A stretch of 64,000 bases of DNA from Erythrophleum ivorense. Its lineage: Eukaryota > Streptophyta > Magnoliopsida > Fabales > Fabaceae. The stretch covers positions 1 to 64,000 of the forward strand of contig JAIUCV010001287.1 in assembly GCA_026724425.1 (NCBI GenBank), written 5' to 3'. Under the pieces are notes generated by a model. That model saw only the letters and a list, made by a program, of their open reading frames with translations, did not search any database and had not been told where the DNA came from. This document shows positions 36,241 through 47,445 of this stretch, one piece after another (position 1 is the first letter of the stretch; the number at the start of each line of letters is the position of its first letter). Both the position numbers and the translations under genes were made by a program.

Positions 36241-38819
36241 GCCAGGGCGTTATGGTTTGGACTAATATTACTGAACATGCCTAGATGCATCATTGTAAAT
36301 TGGAATTAGTAGGCCTTGTTTTTTCAAAATGCATCATATAGATACAATCATACATATATCATGTTCGGTGAGTGAATCATATCTCAGTTAATAAATTTAA
36401 AAATTGCATGTATGTATGCTTTACTACCAGTGATTGATGATCATGTATGGTAAGGATATTGTTTGGTCTCATATCTCTGTATCTGGTGTTATTCTCATGC
36501 AAGTATAGTAAGCCTTTTGCAATCCAACAGCAACTTTGATCTTAACTTGCCAACTAGAAGGCATTAGGGAGTAACAAATTAGAAGAATTTGGTCTTTAAT
36601 AAGCCACATCAAGAAAATATATACTTATTTCCATAATATTGAATTAAACTTGCATGATGAATGTATTAGTTCTTGTTGAAAATAGTTTAAAAGTTATGTA
36701 AAAAAATGAGGTTTAATTTAACCTAGTCAACTAGTACATTATAGAAGTAAGGAGAATTATCTTTGAAGACATTAATTAATGGATTTATGATATAATAGGT
36801 TCTTGAAAATATTTTGGGAGCAACAATCAATTGGTGTCTAATGCCAATTAATTGGTTGAAAAAAAAAATTATAAATTTAAGATTTTATTTGATATGGTAT
36901 TAATTAGATTGAATATTCATGAGATTTTATTGTATAATAGTTTTATGGTTGTTGAAATGAGTGTAAATTTGAATAGACTTGATTAACAAGTTAAAAAGTT
37001 GAATTTTAAAATTATAAAAAGGCATAATAATTTAAAATCAACTTTATTAAGACTAGATTCTAAATATACAAAGGAGATAATAAAATATATGAATAAATAT
37101 TCTTTTTTGCCATATTCTTTAAACCAAACCCATACTTAAGAAAGGGAGAAATTCATCATTTGTGGAGTGATTTTTTTTTAGAGTGCATTGGATAACTTTT
37201 AAAAGTAATTTGTCAATAACTAATGGCATAAATAGACACTAAATCCTGCTTCAAGGACAAAATAAAATTTTACACATCTTAAAGCTTTTAATTTAGTTTG
37301 TTATTTTGATTTCTTTTAACTTCATTATAGCCCCAATTTTTTATTAGTTCTTTCTGAGCATGACCACATTCTCATGTCTTGCTTTGCTTGCTAGGTGTAT
37401 TCGACATTGAAGGGTAGCTAATCTCCGTAGAAACTGCTAACTCTGCCTCTAATCTAAGAAATTGGGGGGAATGCTCTTCTTACCAATCTCTTAATGCATA
37501 AAACCTATCCCTTTTTGGGATAGGTCAGAAGACTCCCGTGAGACTCATGTATCAAGATTCTTAAATCTTGTATTTTGGGATAATTTCATTTAAGACTTTT
37601 AAATTTATAAAACATTTTATTTACTAAATTAATAATATACACGGCCTAAAATATTACTTTTTGAATATGGTGTTCAAGATTCAAAATATTTTGAAGACAT
37701 AGTATTTTAGTGTAAATTTAGAATTTAGATCTTCTTCAATCACTAGTGTGATTATACAAGATGAGTCAAGTAAGTTTGTGACATGTATTTTTTTTAGTAG
37801 AAAGACCAAAAAAAAATTAATTATGAAAAAAAAAATTAACCATAAAAGGCAGCAAATTTTAATTGTGAAATTTTGTTTAAAATAATTTTAAATTTTAAAA
37901 TCTTTTACAATAAACATTTTTTATTTATAATTTTGAAGTATAATTTTTTTTAATGATTTTAATGATGAGGAGTTATTTCTTAAACAATCATCAATAGGAA
38001 TAAAAGAAAAAATTGAATAAATAACTCATATATTTTATAATACTAAATGTATTTTTTTTTCTTAGTTAAAATTTTTAGTCTCTTTATAAAATATAAAAAA
38101 TGTCATAAGCTAAATATAGTTATACTAGTAAGTAGTAACTATGAAGAATTTGAATTCATAATTTTTTTATGAATTATTAAAAGTAGTGATGTAATGCGAT
38201 ATCAGTGTGACAAATATAAAATCCATCTTATAATGAAATCAAAGTCTGGATCCTAGTATAATTATATAAATGTGAAACCATATATAGAAATACCATATCT
38301 TTATAGATCTTCGATTATCCATTTGCCACGACACGAGAATAACCTTTTGTTCATCTAATTAAAAATTGTATTAAGCTATTTGATCAAAAAATTTATCCTT
38401 GCAGAAAAAAGAAGAAAAAAAAAGGCTTATCCAATGAGCTATGTTAAGATCATTTCCTTTATAAATTACTACGTTAGTTCTCATATATAAATTTTTTTTT
38501 TTATATTTAATTTGATTTAAAATATAAAAAATAAATTACTAATATTTCATATATTAATTATAATATTTTAATTATATCATCCATTAAATAAATAGTAGTA
38601 ACTGTCATTGATTTTTTTTATAAAATATATATTAAATAAAGATATTTTTAAAAAATAAATTGTATTTAAGATAAAAATTAAAATAATAATTATTATTTTT
38701 AATTAAATATTTTTAATTTTTGTAAACTAATTATTTATTTTTTATATATAAGGATGGAGAGGAAGTATAACTCAAGGAGCCCAAAAAAAAAATTATGCCA
38801 CAGGACGAGAATGTAGTGA
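36241..38819. repeat. 2.28-kb direct repeat, right copy
   Basis: Second copy of the repeat described at 32252-34534. Removing the 297-bp MITE and its TA duplication leaves about 2280 bases, matching the left copy. It ends about 150 bases before the PUS10 ATG, so the PUS10 promoter must lie in or next to repeated DNA. Confidence 0.85.
38469..38765. mobile_element. Stowaway-like MITE with TA target duplication
   Basis: The left copy of the surrounding repeat has aaat-TA-taactcaa. Here the same site reads aaat-TA, 297 bp of insert, TA-taactcaa, which fixes the ends exactly. The insert begins CTACGTTAGTTCTCATATATAA; its last bases read in reverse complement CTTCCTCTCCATCCTTATATA, so the ends are inverted repeats of the CTNCCTC type. 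TA duplication, size and ends fit Tc1/mariner (Stowaway) MITEs. Confidence 0.85.
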
Positions 38820-38967
38820 ATAAATCGTGGCTTTAACCTGTAACCTCTTTTTTTTTTGGGTAATATTTTTTATTGGCCAAACTTTGTTTTTTGGGTAAAT
38901 ATAAACTCTCTCAATTTTAATGCGCTCGGGAGTTATCGCGAGAGTAGGGAAGGGATTACTTTTCAAA

Positions 38968-41900
38968 ATGGTGGAAAAGAGCGAAGCCGCGAGTACCATC
39001 GACGTACCTCAGTTGAAGCATGTTGCGCCTACCGCTGCCGAACACCTGCTCTCCGATGACCTCGAGGATGGTTCCTCCGAGTTAAACGACACTGTCCAAA
39101 ATTTGCCTTCGAACGCCGTCCGAGACCTGTTGTCTCAAGAGGTGCGTTTGAAGACGAGTTCTATTCTCCATATTCGTTCACTTTTATTTTATTTCATTGT
39201 TCTGTTAGTGTAGGGATTTTAAGTTAATTCAGTCTGTTAGGCAGAGAACTAGAGGGTCCACGATTTCTATAGTTTTCTAGGAATAATGAAGTTTCCAATC
39301 ACTATGTGCATGTGTTTACGATGGTACTCGAATGATGCTAATACATTTCCTTATCATTATGTATGTTTATGTGGCAGTCAAATTGAAACGCAGGGTTTTA
39401 TGAATGTCTTGTGTTTTTGGCTTTCCTTGTGGAACCTAGGTTATACCTTGCATTTATTGATAAGAAACTAACCTTATCGATCCGGATAATTACTGATCTG
39501 GATAATTTGGTAAGAATGCCACTTCTGTTGATAATAGGTGTGATTAAATTGATCATATTAGGTATTTTACTGATCAGATCAAAGTGTACCTGAGAGTGGA
39601 AAATCGCTCATGGCATTTTGAAACTTGAGTTATAGGTGCTTGTAAGGTGTTGTCACATCTTTCCTGTACTATATACTGTTGCAGATATGTGCTCGCTGCA
39701 TCTTTCGGCTGTTTGGGGTCCAAGGGCGCATCTATTCATGCTCCTTGCTTTCATCATCAATGATTAGTTCCATTCTTGGAGGACCAACTGATTTGGACAG
39801 AGATATGATGGATAGTTGTTTTAGAAAATGCGAAAACTCGAGTAGTTCCAAGGAATCTGAATGTGATCCTAAACTTTGCAGCCTTTGTTTAGGGATCCTG
39901 CAGTTCAGATTTTTTTATGACACAAAGACTCTAGTAAAAAAGGATACTCCTGATAATATGGCTGTCTTAATTGCTGATATGGTTAAAGAGGGTGGCCATC
40001 AGATTGATAGCTTTTCCCTTGAAGTTTCAATACCACATGTTATCCTTGAAAATGAAAACTTAATTCAGTAAGAATCTATTCCTGCTGATGAGCACTATGC
40101 ATTTTTTTGAAAAAAGAAAACTACAGAGTATTTGTCAATGATGGCAGCATCTTATTGTTGTTCTTGCTTCCTTTCTCACTGTCTGAAACAATTAACGAAT
40201 GAATATAGTGATTTTCTGGAGTTTGGGGATTTTTTGTTTTGCACAATCAAATGTGCAGCTGGACATTTCTTTTAGATTCTGGGGAAAAGAAACACTCATT
40301 CTTTCCTTTTCCAAAGCATACTCTACATTCGGTTTAGCTGCTATCTTTCTTAAGTTTCCAATATGAGTGGAAGCAAGTTCTCTTGTTAAATTTTTGTAGG
40401 TCATATATGAAAATGAAATACGGAGGTGAGCCTTGGTTCCAAGAAAAGTTACATTTTGGATGCATTTCTGCAAGCTATCTTTCTTAAGTGTTCAATATGA
40501 GTGGAAGCAAGTTCTCTTGTTAAATTTTTGTAGGTCATATATGAAAATGAAATACGGAGCTGAGCCTTGGTTCCAAGAAAAGTTACATTTTGGATGCATT
40601 TCTGCAAAGGATGCCTTAAAATTTTCTCTAGTATATCCTCTTGAAAATCTTCTCGTAAGTGAATTATTTTATCTAATCCATTTTGTAAGTTGAAATACCA
40701 GACTTAGATTTTATGCATTATTTTTTAACATTGTCAATATCTTTAGTATTGGCAAGCAACTGATCACTCATCAGAATATAGAAGTTACCAGATTGTATTT
40801 GTGCCTTTTTTTCATATAGGAGTTATGTTTCTTCCAATAATCGTTTACAGAATTGAAGTTTTGCAGGACTGTAAGTCAAGTATGAACTCTTTCCGTATCC
40901 GTTTGACATATGGTCACACTAACTCATCAAAAGAGGCTGAGAAGTGTTCAGATTGTGATAAGAATTGCAAGAGAAGAAAAACGGGCATGTCTAAGTTTTC
41001 TACCATCCTATATGTAATTTTTTTTGGGGGGGGGGGGGCATGATTATCAAAACGTCAGATGTTTCTGGCTTGCATTGATGATTATTTCATTTTACGATAA
41101 TGGGATTTTATGAAGAGCCTTCTTAATAATTACTGATTTCTTTTTGTGTATTTCTATGCCATCAAAAAGAAGTAGGCTCCTGTGAATATTTGATTGGATT
41201 TTTAATTGCAATTTGTGACACAACTGAAGCCCAAGTCACATTCAATTATAGGCTCGACTGGCAGCACTATAAGGGTGCAATTCTTATTGTTGAGAATCCT
41301 GAGCAGTCTATGTACATCATTTGTATTTGTTAGGTGTAGCATTATTTAAGACACAATATTGAGAAAAAGAAAAATAATAAGACATTTTAGTTGTTAACCA
41401 AGGTTGAGGGTAAAAATTTATGGATTTGAATTTTTTATCTCAAAGACTAGGATAAAGGGTTTGTTTACTTTTGATATATGTATGTGGGTGTGTGTGTGCA
41501 CACATTTAATATGACTGTAGGGTTACATGCCAGTGCATAACTAATGACATATTTTTAACTAGAAGAAAGAGTAGCCGGAATGATATTTACCCTCTGTGTT
41601 TTCATAGCCTTATTTGATTCCATTTATGGTTTCATGGGGATGGTGTCTAGTGATCACAAAAATCCTCAATTTTATTTCATTTTAGCTATTCTTCTAGACC
41701 AACATATGCTGGGATTATTTGTAGGTGTGCACAACAGTGTGGGTGTTGCCAATGATTCCACGGTTTCTTGCAGTGTAGTTGAATCCAATCTAGTTGGAGA
41801 AAAGCCTTTCAACAGTTTGCTAGAAAATGAATCCTCTGAGTCCTGTACACCTTTGCTAGAAAAGGTAATTCTCAAAATTTTTTTCCTTTGTTATGACTAA

Positions 41901-44900
41901 ATCTTTGTGAATCGGGTTTGCTGTGTTTTCATGATAATTTTATGTTTGTTTCACTGTTTCTTATTAAATTTACATGTTCCATAATACTTGCTGACTAATA
42001 TGGCGGGTCCATTGTGAAATTCTTGTGGGAATGGTGTTTGTTCTGTTTTCCATGGTAAAAGAAAGTTCTGAGCCTCTGACAGCCACACTTATTCAGTTAT
42101 GTATAAGATTATTTTTTACTAACTTATTTTTCTTGCTTTCTAGGCAATTGAACCTTGCCACTGTACGATCTATTGCTACAGGGCACCTATCTGTTTTGGT
42201 GGAAGATACCTGAAGGTAATTAAGTAGTTAGTACATTTTCTTTTCCTTTTTATGGAGAAACATACTGCAGCTCTTTATTATATTAAATCTCTTTGCAATG
42301 GTTATATTTTCACATGTATTACAGAAGACAGAACATTGTCCAATGAAATATTAGGTTATTGTGAATCGATACCATCATAGAAATCTTGGATGCATTAGCT
42401 TCAGAGTTGTGAAGTGCCACTTATAAAATCTTTTCTCTGATAAGATCTATGCGGCAAATATGTGTTCTCAAGGCTATTGTCATCTTTGATTTTTGATCGC
42501 TTTGTCCTCTTCTCCAGCGTATGTTGTGGTAGGAGAATTTCTTGGTGATGCTATATCTGATTTTGATCTATTTGTTTTGTTAATTTCTTCTCTGCCTGTG
42601 TGTGTGAGTGGACAGAGAATGCCAAGTGGTTTGAGATATTCTAGTGAGGGCCGTAAACTAACTGTCTTCAACAGGGTGTCTCATGATTATTTTCCTGCTA
42701 CCTTTGGGCCTCTCTGTTGGGATTAACTTAAGTGTTCTTCCCTCGAGCATTGTTCTAAAACATTATAAGCCTCATCTTTCTTTACCTTGATTTTTGAGGC
42801 TGACAAAATGGACAAGCTAACGTGACAAGTAACCACAACCATTGAGCTTACAAAGTTTACTTGTTCATATTTTTAATCTTTATCTCTCTTTCTGAAAAAA
42901 AGGAAAATAAATGTATCTCTCTAAGAAGTTTTCATGTTCAAACATGCTTGTATGTCATGATATGCCTATCATGCTAAATGTAGCAACTATACCAAGATGT
43001 TTTGCTATAGCAGTCAATGTCAACTGCAAGTATTTTTTCTGCACTTTGTAATATATTACTAAAATATGTTGTGATTGTCACAACTAACAAAAAATAAATC
43101 TTTCAGATGAGAAAGATAATTACCTTTATTGTGTCAGTCTCTTAGATTTAAGTTATCAATGACTTGCAAAATATTATCCGTGGATGAATTATATTTTTAA
43201 AAAACATGTATGGACTGGGCCTTTTTCAAGTAAATGATAGGCCGGACTTAATTGCCTTTGCAACTAGAAATTAATGCTGTTACTTTCATGGCAGTATTCA
43301 CGGAATGTGAGTCAAACATGCTGGATCATTGATGATGAAAGAATGGGGGAAGCATCCGTTGAGGTACTGCCTACCCTGGCAAATAGCTGTTGTAATTCTT
43401 CCTTTTGACTGGGGAAGCTGATGATGTGTGCCTATTTTAGGAAATAATTGGTGGAAACATCCTTCAAAAATGCCATGGTGATAACTATAAGTTTCATGCT
43501 GCTGGCAGAGAAGATATTGATGTACTAGAGATCTGTTGCACTTACTATCTTTTTGAAATTTTTTGGTGAATGAACTTCCATGTCTCTGACTTAGAATTAT
43601 TCATCCAGGTCCGAATGCTGGGTCCAGGCAGGCCGTTTCTTGTTGAGGTGCAAAATGCGCGGCTTGTCCCATCTGAGCTGTTTGTAAAGGATATAGAGAA
43701 ATTGATAAATAACTTAGAAAATAAACTGGTAACGTTGTAGTTCTATTGGTGGTGATGTTTATATGTCGGTTATTCTTTATTACTAAATGTATAACAAATG
43801 CTCATGCAGGTTAGAGTGAAAAATCTGAAGTTGGTTGGTAGCCATGGTTGGAATCTTATGCGTGAAGGAGAGGCTGAGAAACAGGTCTTGCAGTTTGCTT
43901 CTAATTGGATATTAGTTCATAGTTCATGTTCTATGGCTTTCATTATCCTTCTGTATTATGCCTGTCTCAGGCTTTTATTATTAGTTATTACAACCTTTGT
44001 TCATTTGGCAGAAGCAATATGCTGCTTTAGTGTGGATTTCTCGTCCTCTGAACGATAAAGATTTGCAATCTCTGTCTTCACTCAAGGATTTGGTGAGTAT
44101 ACAGTTTAGTATTTGCCATCAAACTTATACTAAAGGATTAATGTAGACAAGCAAGCAGATGAGGAAATGTGATTGAGGCTTACTGGTGCTGTTTTGTGTG
44201 CTTGCTAACATTATGCCATTGCAGTGCTTATTTCTGATCTGCTTGTGATCAATATTCTAGTTGGTGATTACTAACTTGACTGATGGGTTCAACATAATGT
44301 TAACGTGTCTTAAAACAATATTAAAATGATGGAGAATCAAGACCATCCAAACTTTGTTGTCTTTAGAATTTATGGCTTATTCTATATGCCACCTATGTTG
44401 CTACCTTGACCGAGGTCCTACTTGGAAGCATTACCTCAAAGAAGTGTTGGAACTTGGAAGTGGCTGTGGAATTTTTTTTTCCCTCATATTAGATTTTGCT
44501 CAAACGCTAGGGTATTGAAGTCTGGGGTTCAATAGGATTTTGACATGGAATGCTGAATTCTAATTTTAAGATATCTATGAGAATGGTAATGCCTCCATCT
44601 AACATTACTGAAAGTGGCAGAACTTCTTTAAAGCTTTGTAACTTGAGCTTTCTCAACTAGTCATGAGAATTGAATTATTTTGATGATATAACATTAAAGA
44701 GAATCATGTTTCTTAAATGCATATTGCCAATTGTCAAATGGGACAGGATGAACACCCTGTCCTGTTTCTATTACATGTTGGAAGCCGCTATTAAAATTGT
44801 GTTCTTCCAAGTAGAATGATAAGAGTAAGAATGTGATCCATATTTCCACTCGAAATGTCAGTTTCAAATATGTTGTTTTCAAGCAAAAATTGCAGAATGA

Positions 44901-45915
44901 CTAGCAAATGAGAAACTGAAACGTCTTACTAGATTAAACATCTTCCTAGATTAAACGTTCTTAGCTCTTTTGAAGATTTGGTTTAGCTATAGCTAAGGAT
45001 TATGTCTTTCTGTGCAGAAAATATTGCAGAGGACCCCAATAAGAGTGCTACATCGTCGCAGTCCTTTAGAGCGTGAAAAGATTATTCATTGGTATAACAT
45101 TTTATATTTAAATATTATATGACTTCTTCATAATCAATGCTACATTGGAACTACTAACTAATATATCCTCTCATATTCTTAAATTTTAGGATGAAAATAG
45201 AAACGGTTGCTGGAAGTTCTCAGTATTTTCTTTTGCATTTATGTACACAGGTATTCTCTTATTTCAATGCTTGTATAAATGGGGTAAAACGATGTTTTAC
45301 TAAACTTAATTGAAATTTATAATTAGATTAAAAGATATGGTTTTTACTGGCTAACCTCACAAGTTCATGCTGAAAACATGCAGTAGCCAGTAGGCATATT
45401 TTTTAAATGCAAAGCCATCTTAAGCATATTTAAGTTGAGTATTTCATTTGGTTCAAAAGAATGGTCTCAAAGGACTGGAGTCCTTTCCTACCATTGAATG
45501 TCTTGGGCTGCGGGTGGCTTAAACATGAGAAGGCCCAAGCTTTTGTTCTAGTTGTTTATTTCATAATTTGTCTTCTGTACAGTGAAAATAATAAATAGTA
45601 AAATTTTAACTGATGTTTGAATGCAGGCTGGGACCTACATCAAGGAATTTGTTCATGGAGATCTTGGACGCACCCATCCTAGGTATGTCATAAGCAATAC
45701 ATTCATCTTATGGGAAATGATAAAGATTTTGATGTCTTTGTCCGTTTCTGATCTTTTTTAAGTCTTATTTCTGAAGTCTTGGACAGAAGATCCCGTATTA
45801 GCCAGTGTTATTTATAAATACTCTGTTTTGCAGTATCGGATCAATTTTGGGTTGTAGAGCTGAAATTTTACAGCTTGATGTCACAAATGTCAAAATGGAC
45901 TGTTTCCTTCCTTAG
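38968..45915 (+). CDS. PUS10: tRNA pseudouridine synthase Pus10
   Basis: Converts uridine to pseudouridine in the T-arm of tRNAs. Exons: 38968-39141, 39685-40067, 40534-40654, 40867-40984, 41725-41864, 42144-42215, 43295-43363, 43441-43521, 43609-43728, 43810-43884, 44012-44092, 45018-45091, 45190-45250, 45627-45682, 45834-45915; 1707 bases, 568 aa. N-terminal paired cysteines (ICARC, Cys60/63; CSLC, Cys123/126) match the zinc site of Pus10. The catalytic region is GREDID|VRMLGPGRPF (about 381-397), with the active aspartate in GRED. RTPIRVLHRRSP, QAGTYIKEFVHGDLGRTHPS and IGSILGCRAEILQLDV complete the pseudouridine synthase core. An in-frame ATG at 38920 could add 16 residues. Exon 4 is best ended at a GC donor because the next acceptor needs phase 1. 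The beginning of exon 3 is duplicated at 40340-40607. Confidence 0.9.
40340..40607 (+). repeat. 134-bp tandem duplication of the PUS10 intron 2/exon 3 junction
   Basis: Copy 1 (40340-40473) and copy 2 (40474-40607) differ at about four bases. Each carries the branch/acceptor region (aatttttgtag) and the first 74 bases of exon 3. Only copy 2 runs on into the rest of the exon. In copy 1 the frame reads ...GCISASYLS and stops. Confidence 0.93.
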
Positions 45916-47445
45916 TAAGGTTATCTGACAATCATGTATTCCATATTTTGCCTTTGGACTTGATTATGGTTCAAAGAATGAAACTCGCGCATTCTTAACT
46001 TGAACGGCTTTCTTCAAGTAACTGAGACATTCACGAAGCTGTATCCTTTAATTTCTTGGTTTCATCTCTCGAGGACAAACTAGGTTTTGATCGGTTACCC
46101 ACAATAGAGCAGCTACCTCGTGGGTCGAATCATGCGCCGGTAAAATGATGTTAAACGATGTATATATAGTCAACTTTGCCTGTTTTCACTTTTGGTCCTT
46201 ACTGATCACGATTTACATTGAAAAATCTTCTACTTGTGGTTTCGATATTGAGATCAGAAGTTCTAATCGCTTACTGGAAAAAAAAAAATTGGGTCGGGTT
46301 GATTCGTTGTTAATTTTTTACGGCGAAGGAAATATAATTGATTACAAACTCAAGTGAGGCAGTTTGGATTCAAACTGGGGTGGCCTCTGCCAGCAGCACA
46401 AGAACCGTGTTATCAAAATTAAATTTAAATTAGAAAATAAACTAAAAATAACAAACAAAAGCAATTTTTTTTAAAAAAAGAGGTATGAACAGTACAGTTA
46501 TATATATATATATATATATATATGTATTTACATATATTAGATTATCCTTCAGCCCACATATCTTAGTAGATTAAACAAGTTAGGTGGTCAAATTGAATTT
46601 ATCAAGTGAAACAAATCTAATTTGTGTAGACTATGATTTCCGTAGTTTTAGAATTATCAAGTGGTTGGGTACGCAGACTTAAGTTAGAGTAAAGGTTAGA
46701 TCATTTTGTACCGAGAAAACTTTTTCCCAATTAATCAATATTGTAGTAAAAAAAACCCAAGCTGATGATAGCTTGTTGGATGCTTTAATTTAGTTTACCA
46801 ATAAGGTATATTACCAGTTACCTAGTTTGACAATTCCGAAGCCCAAAGGGGCAGCTGCAATAAAAAATGTACGAGTTTGAGATCGCAACGCCTTATTGTA
46901 TGCCCGCCATAAGCTTCTGCTGATGCTGGCTTTGTTTTATCATGTTTACACTATTAAATGTCCACAACCCCCCCCCCCCCCCCAAAAAAAAAACAGAGAA
47001 CTCGTGAATAAATTAAAAAGCAAAATATATCTAAACATTGAGAAATTCTTACATGTACCAGAAACGCCACGTCATTCATACACTCAATGGTTAAGATTTA
47101 CTCTGCCCGTGTACCCCACCTGTACTATACATGAACTCCACTTGTACAAATTAAATCCTGACCATTCATTTCACTTGGTGCACCCAAAAAATTTTCCTAA
47201 ACATTAACTCCTTCGTCAGCGCTATTCTCCGGGTCCCCATTTGTAGTTTGGAAAATACAAGCACGTAAAAATGAATCACCGCCCCTCTAAGATTACCAGA
47301 TTATTCCAGGACAGGCGTAAAAAAGCAGGGAAACTGAATGCATTTCTTTTCTTCTACAGGTAAAAGGGGAAGAATGAGATACTTAATGAGTATTTGCTGA
47401 AACGAGATAATGTCACGATCTATACCTTATTTGTCTGATTGGCCC
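45916..47445. other. Tail-to-tail spacer between PUS10 and prolyl oligopeptidase
   Basis: Both genes end towards this region, so it holds two 3' UTRs and no promoter is expected. A (TA)n run lies at about 46499-46523 and a C16-A10 run at 46968-46993. Short open frames on the plus strand have no recognisable domain. Confidence 0.6.

Noticed and set aside
40401..40473. A separate extra exon in PUS10
   Set aside because: It is copy 1 of the tandem duplication and would bring an in-frame stop, so I treat it as intron.
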